Shown piece after piece: positions 9,236 to 17,817 of a stretch of DNA of 64,000 bases. Under the pieces are notes generated by a model that was not told the DNA's origin, made no database searches, and saw only the letters and a program-made list of their open reading frames with translations. The stretch comes from Buttiauxella sp. A111 (lineage in GTDB: Bacteria; Pseudomonadota; Gammaproteobacteria; Enterobacterales; Enterobacteriaceae): assembly GCF_014189855.1 (NCBI RefSeq), contig NZ_BJFN01000003.1, positions 186,001 through 250,000 on the forward strand. The letters are read 5' to 3'. Both the position numbers and the translations under genes were made by a program. Within the stretch, counting starts at the first letter, position 1; every line of letters begins with the position of its first letter.

Positions 9236-9832
9236 TTAATAGTGTTGCTTATTTAACGTATTCAAAAGTCTTACTAACTGACATTCTGATCTGATGCCAA
9301 GCCTTGCCATCAGATTCGCTTTATGCGCATAAACAGTTTTTTCGCTGATTTCTAATTTAATAGCTATTCGATGAGTGCTCGCCCCAGCCACGATCATAGA
9401 GATAAGATCTGACTGCTTTTGGGTTAATCTCACGCACTTGCAATTACAACAATTCCTTAAGGGCACCTCCTGTTTTATACGGTTAAAACCTTTAAAGAGG
9501 ATATCTCCTATTTTGCAAAGCGAATCACTGCGATTGATATACGCAATATCCTTAATGCATAAAGGGAGAATTGATTGTTTTAGACTGTTGGCATCGGTAT
9601 GCACTCCCAGAATAAAACTGTTTTTCTTTCGATAGTTTAACGTGGGTTGGCAAAAGGCTGTCTCCCCAGCAACGAAGCTTTTTATGATAATATCTGCTTG
9701 CGAAACACTCTCCTCAGTGAAGTCGTAAAACTCAACCTGCATTTGTTTGTGAGAAACAAAAAAATCGCGTAGGTATAGCTCCATACCTGCGCGGAATAAA
9801 ATATTATTATCTTCAATGACAATCTTTAGCAT
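9236..9832 (-). CDS. LuxR-type regulator of the fimbrial locus with degenerate receiver (FimZ/FimW-like)
   Basis: 198 aa. The N-terminal half starts like a response-regulator receiver (MLKIVIEDNNILFRAGMELY). Where the phospho-acceptor Asp should sit, after the third strand, the sequence is ADIIIKSFVAG, so it is probably a pseudo-receiver that is not phosphorylated. The C-terminal half is a LuxR/NarL helix-turn-helix (LTQKQSDLISMIVAGASTHR, then EISEKTVYAHKANLMARLGI). Between them is a cysteine cluster, CCNCKC (about residues 128-133), which is unusual. It is last on the fimbrial strand, separated by a likely terminator, as fimZ follows sfmF in E. coli and fimW ends the Salmonella fim cluster. 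Noticeably AT-rich. Start: ATG 9832; a TTG one codon earlier is possible. Confidence 0.8.
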   Translation of the reverse strand: MLKIVIEDNNILFRAGMELYLRDFFVSHKQMQVEFYDFTEESVSQADIIIKSFVAGETAFCQPTLNYRKKNSFILGVHTDANSLKQSILPLCIKDIAYINRSDSLCKIGDILFKGFNRIKQEVPLRNCCNCKCVRLTQKQSDLISMIVAGASTHRIAIKLEISEKTVYAHKANLMARLGIRSECQLVRLLNTLNKQHY

Positions 9833-9854
9833 CAACAGACCTGTAGCACTGTAA

Positions 9855-9903
9855 TTAAAATTAGCCTGACATTCCCTTCAGCTTGTTATGGGTTTGTCAG
9901 GCT
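9855..9903 (-). terminator. Probable terminator at the end of the fimbrial operon
   Basis: Perfect 9-bp arms AGCCTGACA (9863-9871) and TGTCAGGCT (9895-9903) around a 23-base loop. On the minus strand the stem is followed by AATTTTAATT. It separates the last pilin gene from the LuxR-type regulator. Confidence 0.55.
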
Positions 9904-9931
9904 ATCTCTTAATCTGGACCTAATAACTCGA

Positions 9932-10444
9932 TTATTGCCAGGTAAATGACAGCAGCACTGTACTTCTGATCTGACCGGCCACAGCACCACTATTTTGCGC
10001 CACGACGTGTGCGGCCAAAGGCACAATCGCATTATGAGTAGATGAATCTACATTCACCGTCATACTGCTCCCCTTACCTTTAATACTGCTGAGGCTATTG
10101 GCATCTGCCAGTTCAATAGCAATATTTTGCGCAGACCCTTCATTTTTATATAAAGAAAGATCGTCGGAGTATGGCGTGCCATCAAAGGTGACAATCACTT
10201 TTGTCGTCATGACAGGGCAACCTGTCAGTTTTACCTGAAAAGGCACCCATTCCGAAGACGCGCCAGTGGTTCTGAGATGAGTTCCCAATAGTTGACCAAA
10301 ATCAACGTCCTGGTTAACCGACCCGGAATCCACAACACAAGGACTGACCACCACATTTCCATAGATATTCAGGTCGGCACTATTCGTCGTAAAGGGAATG
10401 ACGACAATGAGCGCCAGCATCGGGATAACCCTGTTCCATTTCAT
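9932..10444 (-). CDS. Fimbrial minor subunit (type 1 pilin family)
   Basis: 170 aa. A signal peptide (about residues 1-22, ending TNSA) precedes a pilin domain starting LNIYGNVVVSPCVVDSG. The first Cys of the conserved disulfide is there and the second is in LTGCPVMTTKV. The C-terminus QIRSTVLLSFTWQ has the alternating hydrophobic pattern and penultimate aromatic of the beta-strand recognised by the chaperone. The N-terminal extension after the signal is the donor strand for polymerisation. An AAGGA ribosome site lies seven bases before the ATG. It is one of three similar small pilins downstream of the adhesin, presumably a tip or adaptor subunit; which one cannot be told from sequence. Confidence 0.85.
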   Translation of the reverse strand: MKWNRVIPMLALIVVIPFTTNSADLNIYGNVVVSPCVVDSGSVNQDVDFGQLLGTHLRTTGASSEWVPFQVKLTGCPVMTTKVIVTFDGTPYSDDLSLYKNEGSAQNIAIELADANSLSSIKGKGSSMTVNVDSSTHNAIVPLAAHVVAQNSGAVAGQIRSTVLLSFTWQ

Positions 10445-10472
10445 GCAATATCCTTTTTCAGGCTATAAGGCA

Positions 10473-11009
10473 TTACTGATAAGTAAATGCGACCTGCATT
10501 GCGCTGACAATGGTACCTGGGTTAATGCTGCCAACGCTGGTAAAGGAGCGTGCGTCAAAGACATAGCTGACCGCATGGGTAGTTGAATTCACATTCTGAA
10601 TCCAGGTTGCCTGCTTTGGATTCACAGACGTATCGGTCCACGCAGCGGCATTAGGTTTAATTTTTACCCCTACGCCTGCGGCCGTACCGGTGTTTGCAAA
10701 CAGGTTGGTATCACTGGCGTAAGGAGTGCCAGAAATGGTCGCCACTGTTTTAGTCGTACTGGCTGGGCAATCTTTCAGGGCAATCGTGAAAGTCTGCGCC
10801 GTGCCGCCATAGGAGCCTGCAGTGGCAAGTTCCGTGGCCGGAATATCACCCAGGGTGACATTGAGATTGGAGTTTGCGGTATCAACAGTACAAGGTGACG
10901 CAATCACGTTACCCGTAATATTGACCTGAACCGGAGCCGCAATAGAAGCGTGGATGCTGCCAGCCAGTAAAATAGTATTAGCCAGAGCGAGCATAGTCAT
11001 TTTATTCAT
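10473..11009 (-). CDS. Fimbrial minor subunit (type 1 pilin family)
   Basis: 178 aa. Signal peptide about 1-24 (ending SIAA), then APVQVNITGNVIASPCTVDT with the first conserved Cys; the second is in ALKDCPASTTKTV. The C-terminal strand is TIVSAMQVAFTYQ. It is close in plan to the neighbouring pilins and to FimF/SfmF-type subunits, suggesting local duplication. An insertion with two Trp (AAWTDTSVNPKQATWIQNV) distinguishes it from its neighbours. Same strand and tight spacing, so part of the fimbrial operon. It is probably a tip-fibrillum or adaptor subunit linking the adhesin to the shaft; that role is inferred from position. Confidence 0.85.
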   Translation of the reverse strand: MNKMTMLALANTILLAGSIHASIAAPVQVNITGNVIASPCTVDTANSNLNVTLGDIPATELATAGSYGGTAQTFTIALKDCPASTTKTVATISGTPYASDTNLFANTGTAAGVGVKIKPNAAAWTDTSVNPKQATWIQNVNSTTHAVSYVFDARSFTSVGSINPGTIVSAMQVAFTYQ

Positions 11010-11074
11010 GATGGTTCCTTTATTTAATAGTGGTAATAAATCTTGATGGGTAATAAAAATATTCGTGGTCTAAT

Positions 11075-11578
11075 TTATTGGTACGTAAAATCAACCTGTA
11101 ATACGGCACTGATCGTACCGGGTATGGATGGCTGGGCCGTGAGGTTATATGCTCGCGCGGCAAGATTAAATACCACAGTGTGATCGGCAGCTACGGATTT
11201 TGTTACTGATGGTTGTGAGGAGCTAATAATTTGACTATCTTCAGTATTACCAATTTGTATTGCGGTACGCGTTGCTGTCCCGCTATTTTTATAGAGACTT
11301 GGATATGCAGGATCAAATGCCCCAGTGAAATTGGCCGTCGCCCGGGTAATTGGCGGGCAATTTTTTAATTTTATTTGGAAACCAACAAGCGGGGATGCAT
11401 AAAAATTATCCAGGGTGGTCGCCTGAATATTTCCAAGGTCTACGTCAACCGAGGCAGCCCCGTCGACAACACAAGGAATAGCCTGTACCGTTCCGTTAAA
11501 ATCAACCCGTGATGAATCCGCAAATACCGTTGAGATATTCAGCATTAGTCCACAAAGTAATATTGTTGTTTTTTTCAT
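11075..11578 (-). CDS. Fimbrial minor subunit (type 1 pilin family)
   Basis: 167 aa. Signal peptide about 1-20 (ending VFA), mature N-terminus DSSRVDFNGTVQAIPCVVDG with first pilin Cys and the second in KLKNCPPITRA. C-terminal chaperone-binding strand GTISAVLQVDFTYQ. A good GGAG ribosome site precedes the ATG. It directly follows the adhesin gene, the place of fimF/sfmF in related operons, so an adaptor between adhesin and rod is the natural guess. Confidence 0.86.
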   Translation of the reverse strand: MKKTTILLCGLMLNISTVFADSSRVDFNGTVQAIPCVVDGAASVDVDLGNIQATTLDNFYASPLVGFQIKLKNCPPITRATANFTGAFDPAYPSLYKNSGTATRTAIQIGNTEDSQIISSSQPSVTKSVAADHTVVFNLAARAYNLTAQPSIPGTISAVLQVDFTYQ

Positions 11579-11648
11579 AAGTCATCTCCAGCAGGTAGCG
11601 CTAAGTAACCCTCCACTCAGGAGGTTGTTTTATAAATAGTGAAAAAGA

Positions 11649-12656
11649 TCAGTTGTAATAAACAGTAATCGTAATTGACGTCGAATAATTACCGACTGTC
11701 GGCGTGGCATTTAAATACGTTAACTTGGTTGTAAACGGAATCGATGCTGACATGGCAGACGTCATATCAGCAAAAGCCGTCACGTTACTAAAATCAACGG
11801 GTTGCCCGGTGCTATTGTTCACCAAACCCAGCTTCAGCCCATTTCCCAGATTTAAACCTGTGCTATCTGCCAGTGGGCTCGGTGAGGTGTACTGTGCCGT
11901 CAGTTTAAACGGCGCGGCACAATCTTTCGTCACCGATGCGGTAAACGTTTTATCTGCAGAAGCGGGTTGCCCCACGACGGCATTAAACGAGTTTACGGTA
12001 TCGAAAGTAATGCTGTTTGGCGTCACCGAAAGATTCGCCGAACAGGGCAGGAATCGAATTCCGGTCAGGCCAGTGTTGTTATAACGAAAGTTTTCTACAA
12101 TATTTAGCCCGCTTACACCATCAAGCTGGAAGGCACTGAAATAATTCCAGCCGTTATAATTCCCACTCATGGTGCCTTTCTTCTTAATATATACGTTATA
12201 ACTAAAGGCAAAGTTTGTCGGATACGAATTTTTGCAAACATCCTCGGTATAGTTACAGACCGGAACTACAATCGGCAACGGCACCTGCATGGCAGACATA
12301 TTGATGTCTGAACCATTGAGGACAATGCCATATTCGATCCCCGCACCTAATGGCACACGGTCTGGATTAGGGTATAAATAAACGTTTTCAGCCGCACCCC
12401 CTCTGTCTTTCCAGCATGTCACATTCATAGTTCTGTTTTCAGAACGCCAGATGACGGTGCCATCGGGCACAGATTGAGGTACCGCAATAGAACCGATATT
12501 TTCGGTAAAAGAGAATGAACCATTATCGGCAGACTGGCAGCGCAGAGCTAAAGCCTGATTTGAAAATAATAATGACACCCCAATAATAAAGATCGCTTTT
12601 TTTATATTCTTAAATAAAAAAATGCAGCATGCATGAAAACGAGATTGTATTTTCAT
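11649..12656 (-). CDS. FimH-type two-domain fimbrial tip adhesin
   Basis: 335 aa, about twice the length of a pilin, as for tip adhesins. A long basic N-terminus precedes the signal core IFIIGVSLLFSNQALA (about 22-38). The receptor-binding domain (about 39-200) begins LRCQSADNGSFSF and has further Cys at TCWKDRG, VPVCNY and EDVCKNS, suggesting two disulfides. The C-terminal pilin domain begins near FLPCSANLSVTPNSITF, with its second Cys in TKDCAAPF, and ends SITITVYYN, a donor-strand-accepting end. It has the fimH/sfmH gene position: usher upstream, minor pilins downstream. The binding domain is diverged, so mannose specificity should not be assumed. AT-rich relative to the housekeeping genes around. 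Confidence 0.83.
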   Translation of the reverse strand: MKIQSRFHACCIFLFKNIKKAIFIIGVSLLFSNQALALRCQSADNGSFSFTENIGSIAVPQSVPDGTVIWRSENRTMNVTCWKDRGGAAENVYLYPNPDRVPLGAGIEYGIVLNGSDINMSAMQVPLPIVVPVCNYTEDVCKNSYPTNFAFSYNVYIKKKGTMSGNYNGWNYFSAFQLDGVSGLNIVENFRYNNTGLTGIRFLPCSANLSVTPNSITFDTVNSFNAVVGQPASADKTFTASVTKDCAAPFKLTAQYTSPSPLADSTGLNLGNGLKLGLVNNSTGQPVDFSNVTAFADMTSAMSASIPFTTKLTYLNATPTVGNYSTSITITVYYN

Positions 12657-12726
12657 TGTTTAATACCTGATAAATGGTGCAGTTCTGTCTGGTGTCGATT
12701 ATTCCGAGCATATCGCCAATGAAAAA

Positions 12727-15300
12727 TTAGCGGCACTTCCCGGTAGAAATAACAATGCCATCTTCAGACGCTTTTTCTGGCAATACATATTGTATTTGGC
12801 ACTGTTGATCCGGAGTGCTCCCCCATTTCGCCAGCAGCGTACCTTGATCGGCCAAACCGGTTAAATAGACTTGTCCGTTATCACCAACAATGAAACTTTG
12901 CGCATTTTGCTCGGACATATTTGTCACTATGGCCCCGAATGGAACCGGTGTGCCGTTCATGCGCAGCAGCGTCATCATTGCGCGTTGACCAACATTGGCG
13001 ACAAAGCTGGCACGCACGACGGCCCCGCGCGTTGGCACCACGTTCTGGTTGGTCAGTTCCAGATCCACGTTTTCTGGCAGGGTTTCGGTGTTCAGCTGAA
13101 CCTGATTCCTGCGGTATGGGCTGGTGTATGGCACGATGGCATAACCGCGCCAGTCAGTTTTCACGCCCGTCTGGTTACTGATGCCGACGCCGCTGGCTCC
13201 CGGAGCCTTCACCAGGGCCACGGTTTCGCCCAGTGGCTGCCCAAAAGTCACGCCGTCCTCATGTACCAGGACTCCGCCCTGCACGCCATAGTTCACGCGC
13301 TGAGTGTTTTGATCGTAGGCATAGCCCGCAGTCAATTCCGCGTAGGTGCCGCGATAATCTGCATTCAGGTTACCGGTATTCCCTGCGCCCTGGCTGCCGT
13401 AACCTTCCTGTACGCTCCAGCTTAGGTTGTTATCGGCGAGCGTAGTGCCATTCAGACCCACGGTCTGAGTGGTGTTGCCGCTCTTGCTGGTGTTCAGGTT
13501 ATAGCTGGCGTAAGTACGCGGCAAAAAGTGGTCAAGCGGGATACTGATATTCAGACTGAATATCTGATCGCGATCGTAGACTTTCCCCGAATTGCTGCCG
13601 TCACCGCTGCCACGCGAGTTTTCGTTGTAGCTGTAGTTGAGACCGTAACTGATGCCGTTCCAGGCATTGTTGTAGCCACCGCCTATCGAGCGCATAGTTC
13701 GGTCGCTGCTCCAGTAGTCTTCTGAGACCCAGCTCAGTGACAGCGATCCGGCATTCTCCCAGAGATTCTGGCTGATCGTCATTTCGCTGCGGTTACGGCG
13801 TCGATCTACCAGCGTGTTCAGGCTGTCAGACCGCCAGGTATCCATCACTTCCTGCAGGCTGTAGTAGCCGTCAGTCGAATAGCGATAACCTGCAATGGCG
13901 AAGTTGGTGCCGGTCTGGACAATATTTTTACTGTAACGCACCCGCCACGACTGGCCGGAGTCTTCCGGCATATCCTTCATCGAAGACCAGGCCTGCGTCA
14001 CATCGGTCGACAGCGCGCCGAAATCCCCCAGGTTTTTACCCAGGCCAAGCGCTACGGAGCGATATTTATCCGATCCCTGGCCGCCGCCATACAGCGTGAA
14101 CCCATGAGGCAGACCGTAAATCGCCGTACCTTGTGCGAAAGGCGTGTCATCAACCTGATTGTCATAAGAACGATACTGACCACCGGTGACCGCAAACTTT
14201 AACCGCCCTTCACGCTGTAAAACCGGGAGCGAGGCGAAAGGTACTACCAGCACCTGCTCGCTGCCATCCGCTTCTTTAATAGTGACGTAAAGATCGCCTG
14301 AGCTGCCCGTCGGGTACATATCATTGATTTCAAAAGCACCCGGTGAAACATAGCTTTGATAAATGATGTAACCGTTCTGGCGGATAATCACCTGCGCGTT
14401 CGTGCGAGCGATCCCGCGGACCACGGGTGCGTAGCCTTTGAGGCTGTCCGGCATCATCTCATCATCGGAGGCCAGCTGCGCCCCGCGAAACGGCACGCTG
14501 TCAAACACGTCTGATGGAGAAGAACTGTCACCCAATGTCAGCTGACTTTTCAGAGCATTGATACTGCGCTGTGCGTAGGTGTAAACAGAATCCCACTTGT
14601 CTTGCCCATTACTGTCGCGGTTCCAGGTCGAATAATTGCGTAAACGCCACGGCCCGATATTAATCCCCGGACGCAGGTTGGCATATTGGCTATTACCATC
14701 CTCCCCGGTGTTACTACGCGAATAGTTGTTTGATGCACTCAGGCTGTAATTGAGAAGAAAAGCCGGAATACCGTTATCCCACAATTTTTCCGGAACGTAT
14801 CCGCGAGCTTTCTGCTCAATGGCTGCCTGCGGGATGCTTAGCAGAAGCTGTTGCTGAGAGAAGCGAAACTCCGCGCTGGCCTGAGGAATGGCGCTGAGTC
14901 GGGCACACTCCACACTTTCATCCCCTAACTCAGGGAAAAGCACGGTTTTAATGCCCATATCCTGCAATTGGCCAACGCTGAGGCAAGGTTGCAGACTCTC
15001 TTTGCCTGCACCATCTTTCAGCATCTTAAACTCTATATCACGCGTGTCATATTCCTGATCATTGACATAGATATCGACGTGATAAGTTCCCGGCGCCTGG
15101 CCCGCCCCTTCCTCAAAAACAGACAGGTCTGAGCTCCCCTGGCCTGGATTATCTAATTCCAGTAACGCAGGGTTGAAATATTCACGGGCATAGGTAACAG
15201 GTGAAAAACCGCAAATCGCCAGTTGGCTGGCAATTAACCACGCCAGTCTACTGACTCGTAATCTATCCCTGGTATTGATCTGTTTTTCATGGCTATACAT
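12727..15300 (-). CDS. Fimbrial outer-membrane usher (FimD/PapC family)
   Basis: Outer-membrane assembly platform that receives chaperone-pilin complexes and secretes the growing fimbria. About 857 aa, normal for the family. After the signal (ending VTYA) comes the N-terminal chaperone-binding domain, REYFNPALLELDNPGQGSSD, with the paired Cys of the family. The 24-stranded barrel with plug follows (PFRGAQLASDDEMMPDSLKG, the usher signature region). The C-terminal domains have GAIV and GQVYLTGL motifs and a final Cys pair (DQQCQIQYVL and GKCR). The start was moved to the ATG at 15300: GGAG lies seven bases before it, while the open frame reaches 15327. It sits between chaperone and adhesin. 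Confidence 0.92.
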   Translation of the reverse strand: MYSHEKQINTRDRLRVSRLAWLIASQLAICGFSPVTYAREYFNPALLELDNPGQGSSDLSVFEEGAGQAPGTYHVDIYVNDQEYDTRDIEFKMLKDGAGKESLQPCLSVGQLQDMGIKTVLFPELGDESVECARLSAIPQASAEFRFSQQQLLLSIPQAAIEQKARGYVPEKLWDNGIPAFLLNYSLSASNNYSRSNTGEDGNSQYANLRPGINIGPWRLRNYSTWNRDSNGQDKWDSVYTYAQRSINALKSQLTLGDSSSPSDVFDSVPFRGAQLASDDEMMPDSLKGYAPVVRGIARTNAQVIIRQNGYIIYQSYVSPGAFEINDMYPTGSSGDLYVTIKEADGSEQVLVVPFASLPVLQREGRLKFAVTGGQYRSYDNQVDDTPFAQGTAIYGLPHGFTLYGGGQGSDKYRSVALGLGKNLGDFGALSTDVTQAWSSMKDMPEDSGQSWRVRYSKNIVQTGTNFAIAGYRYSTDGYYSLQEVMDTWRSDSLNTLVDRRRNRSEMTISQNLWENAGSLSLSWVSEDYWSSDRTMRSIGGGYNNAWNGISYGLNYSYNENSRGSGDGSNSGKVYDRDQIFSLNISIPLDHFLPRTYASYNLNTSKSGNTTQTVGLNGTTLADNNLSWSVQEGYGSQGAGNTGNLNADYRGTYAELTAGYAYDQNTQRVNYGVQGGVLVHEDGVTFGQPLGETVALVKAPGASGVGISNQTGVKTDWRGYAIVPYTSPYRRNQVQLNTETLPENVDLELTNQNVVPTRGAVVRASFVANVGQRAMMTLLRMNGTPVPFGAIVTNMSEQNAQSFIVGDNGQVYLTGLADQGTLLAKWGSTPDQQCQIQYVLPEKASEDGIVISTGKCR

Positions 15301-15387
15301 CATTAAGCTCCATTGCCAACGAGACAATAAATTTTCCTGACTCTTTTAAAATTATTTTTATCGAGACTGACTTCGAGCAACGTCGGA

Positions 15388-16065
15388 TCACAGAGCGGCA
15401 CGGTGCTCTTCACCAATACCACCGAAGTCACTGATGATTTTCCAGGTGAGCGTTCCTGCTGTTACGCCGGATGGCAACTTAAAGGTCGCGCTGCTTTGTG
15501 GTGCAACATAAGTGACATCCGCGACTTCTTTACCGCCGACTTTCACTTCCTGGAAATTCATATAAAACGGGGTGGGATTATTCACACTCAGACTATTACC
15601 GTTACGTTTCCAGACTAATTTCTCTGCACTTTCTTCAGGAACCCCTTTCAGCCCCTGCGGACGATATATCAATTTGATACGTGTCTTAACGGCTATTTGC
15701 AGAGTGTTCTTTGAGCTGTCCTGCTCAACAGAAGGTATGGCCTTAATGTTCATCCAATAAAGGGATTCACGATCGGTAGCCAAATTTCCACCAGCACGGA
15801 CAATACGTAATACGTTGCTTTTGCTTCCATCAAGACGAAACAGCGGAGGCGTCACCATGAAAGGGGCTTTCTCAGCGCCATTCTCGCCGGTATCAATCCA
15901 CGACTGGATTAAATAAGAGACGTTGTCGGGGTTGTTGACGCTGAGTGAAGACTCCTTCTTGCCACCATCATAAATAACGCGCGTACCGCCGACGACCACA
16001 CCTGCATAAGTGGATGCCGTTGCGAGCAATAAAGAAAGAAAAAGAGCACCAGAAACAATTTTCAT
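15388..16065 (-). CDS. Periplasmic fimbrial chaperone (FimC/PapD family)
   Basis: 225 aa. It donates its G1 strand to fold pilins and delivers them to the usher. Signal peptide MKIVSGALFLSLLLATASTYA, then two immunoglobulin-like domains. Seen: the first strand GVVVGGTRVIYDGGKKESSL, with Arg and Lys placed as the pilin-carboxylate-binding pair of PapD (R8/K112 there); the TRIKLIYRP motif of the G1 strand; and NPTPFYMNF in domain 2. The start is the ATG at 16065 with GAGG ahead; the open frame runs further to 16104 but lacks these signals. It follows the major pilin across a hairpin and precedes the usher. Confidence 0.93.
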   Translation of the reverse strand: MKIVSGALFLSLLLATASTYAGVVVGGTRVIYDGGKKESSLSVNNPDNVSYLIQSWIDTGENGAEKAPFMVTPPLFRLDGSKSNVLRIVRAGGNLATDRESLYWMNIKAIPSVEQDSSKNTLQIAVKTRIKLIYRPQGLKGVPEESAEKLVWKRNGNSLSVNNPTPFYMNFQEVKVGGKEVADVTYVAPQSSATFKLPSGVTAGTLTWKIISDFGGIGEEHRAAL

Positions 16066-16092
16066 TAATAACCTCAAAAGAAAATATGAAGA

Positions 16093-16118
16093 AAGGCCGA
16101 TCATATTGACCCGGCCTT
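16093..16118 (-). terminator. Attenuating hairpin between major pilin and chaperone genes
   Basis: Arms AAGGCCG (16093-16099) and CGGCCTT (16112-16118) form a 7-bp stem. Downstream on the minus strand is a pyrimidine-rich stretch rather than a clean T-run. Such hairpins after the major pilin commonly lower expression of the assembly genes relative to the pilin. Confidence 0.55.
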
Positions 16119-16154
16119 CATTAAGTACTGGCTTACTAATTAGCCATAAATGAC

Positions 16155-16682
16155 TTAGTTGTAAGTTACAGAGAAGTTAGCCGTGGAGTTCGCAGGGCCG
16201 ACAGAAACAGTGTCAGAAGTCGCGATATAACGAGCCACGAATTTCAGTTCATTATCAGCAGTGCTGGACAGCGGGTATGCTTTAGAAGCAGTAAACAGCG
16301 GCAGTACGGTGTTAGCATCGTCAGCCAGCTGAATGCCTACGCCAGTAGCAACGCCGCTTTCTGGGGTCAGAGCCAGAACGCTGGTGTCACCGGTAACATT
16401 GGTGCCGTCAAATTTAACCATTGCGTTGTGAACGGTATCCGGGCAGTTTTTCAGAACCAGAGTGAAGTCAGTTGCTGCAGCAGTAGAGCCTGCACCAGTA
16501 AATTCAGTTTTCATAACCTGGCCCAAAGTCACGTCCAGTGGGGCTGAAGGCGTGTTTACAACTTCACAACCCGCATCGATGATTTCACCCTTGAAATTAA
16601 CCTGGCCACCTGCGGCAAAAGCTGAAGAAGCAGACAGCACAGCAGCAACAGCGAAAGCAGAAGCAATAATATTTTTTTTCAT
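16155..16682 (-). CDS. Fimbrial major subunit (type 1 FimA family)
   Basis: 175 aa, the structural rod pilin. Signal peptide MKKNIIASAFAVAAVLSASS to SAFAA, then GGQVNFKGEIIDAGCEVVNT with the first conserved Cys; the second is in VLKNCPDTVHN. The C-terminus ANSTANFSVTYN is the chaperone- and donor-strand-accepting end with penultimate Tyr. The start is the ATG at 16682 preceded by GGAC; an upstream in-frame ATG at 16730 would give an unlikely 16-residue extension. First gene of the leftward operon and richer in optimal codons than its neighbours, as for an abundant structural protein. Divergent from the IprA-like regulators. Confidence 0.93.
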   Translation of the reverse strand: MKKNIIASAFAVAAVLSASSAFAAGGQVNFKGEIIDAGCEVVNTPSAPLDVTLGQVMKTEFTGAGSTAAATDFTLVLKNCPDTVHNAMVKFDGTNVTGDTSVLALTPESGVATGVGIQLADDANTVLPLFTASKAYPLSSTADNELKFVARYIATSDTVSVGPANSTANFSVTYN

Positions 16683-17083
16683 ATTTAAGTCCTTAAATGT
16701 TTTATTGAATTCCGTCAGCATTAAATACACGCGCCCTCATCTTAATTAAAAGAAAGAGTCCATTGACGGAATATACTTGGTTGATAATATAGAGCATTAG
16801 CGCAATAATTTTTATACCCAGGCATTTCATTAAGTAAAAACAAAACAACTTTCACGTAAAATAAATACGTAAAAAGTTTTCTTAATACTTATTATCTTCC
16901 TGAGATGTTCATCACCCTTTTGCTGCGGTAAGTTTCCTCAAAAATTAATATCAGTTCAAGAATTTTCTGGGTGTACTTTTACACCGTAACATTCGTTCAC
17001 ACTTCCAGGAATATTCACCATAATTCCTGCATCCACACCTGAACCCAAGCTTCACGAAATATAAATGCCTCAGGCCATAAGTA
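16683..17083. promoter_or_regulatory. Divergent regulatory region between fimA-like gene and IprA-like regulators
   Basis: AT-rich 400-base spacer with no gene. Visible symmetric sites: GGTGTA-CTTT-TACACC (16970-16985, perfect 6-bp arms), ACGTA-AAATAAA-TACGT (about 16855-16871), and CAGGAAT...AATTCCTG near 17005-17030. These are candidate operators for one of the three local regulators. No pair of inverted repeats like the fimS invertible switch, and no recombinase gene, was seen, so phase inversion is not supported. Confidence 0.5.
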
Positions 17084-17743
17084 ATGACTAAATATATAAA
17101 ACCATTTTTTACCGCAAATCCTGAACTGGAAAGTATGAAACCTACCGCTGATATTGAACGGTTAATGATGCATTTAAATCCCGAACTTAACAATATTAAA
17201 ACATATAACGACCAAATTATTAACTACAACACAAATAAGGTACGTCAATGTTTTCTATTACATAAAGGCAGCGTTTCACTTTATCGAATGGTGGATGGCA
17301 TGGTGCTAAATACCGAGTCAGCCCCGTATGTTTTCGGCATGAGCACACAGCTAACGCATGCCGACTACCTTTACATCCGTGTCCATGATGCCGCTGAGAT
17401 CAGTATGCTATCCATTGACCGGGCAAATGAAATTATTGAAGAACACAATCTGTGGAAAAATTTGGCATACCTGCTGATTTACACCGCAACACGGGTTTAC
17501 GATCACTGCACTAAAATATCGGCTCTCACTTCGTATGATGTGATTCGCTACCAGATTTATGAGCTCATGAGTGAAACGGAGAGCGTTCGTCGCTCTGTGA
17601 CGATCGCCAAATACGTGCAAGATCGGACGTTCCTCTCCCGCAGCAGCATCATGAAAATATTGGCCGAACTTAAGAAGGGGGATTACATTGTTACGGACAA
17701 AGGAATGCTGGTATACATTAATCATATCCCTTTGAAATATTGA
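17084..17743 (+). CDS. IprA/YaiV-like winged-helix regulator (first of a tandem pair)
   Basis: 219 aa. The N-terminal two thirds resemble a cyclic-nucleotide-binding-like beta-roll without the cAMP-contacting residues (FLLHKGSVSLYRMVDGMVLN, APYVFGMS). The C-terminal winged helix has YVQDRTFLSRSSIMKILAEL followed by KKGDYIVTDKGMLVYINHIP. This ending closely follows E. coli IprA/YaiV (YIHQRTRVSRSVVAEVLAAL and so on), a family often found as fimbrial regulators. AT-rich with a weak ribosome site. Divergent from the pilin gene, so local regulation of the fimbriae is the likely job; activator or repressor cannot be decided. Translation could also start at the Met at codon 18. Confidence 0.8.
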   Translation: MTKYIKPFFTANPELESMKPTADIERLMMHLNPELNNIKTYNDQIINYNTNKVRQCFLLHKGSVSLYRMVDGMVLNTESAPYVFGMSTQLTHADYLYIRVHDAAEISMLSIDRANEIIEEHNLWKNLAYLLIYTATRVYDHCTKISALTSYDVIRYQIYELMSETESVRRSVTIAKYVQDRTFLSRSSIMKILAELKKGDYIVTDKGMLVYINHIPLKY

Positions 17744-17817
17744 TGGTCAGGATGGGTCATTGTCGATCCAGTCATATGCTAGACTAAAAACAATAACCTA
17801 TGACGATGACATGAATA

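Noticed and set aside
16683..17083. fimS-type invertible promoter switch
   Set aside because: No long matching inverted repeats bracketing the promoter and no FimB/FimE-type recombinase gene in the window.
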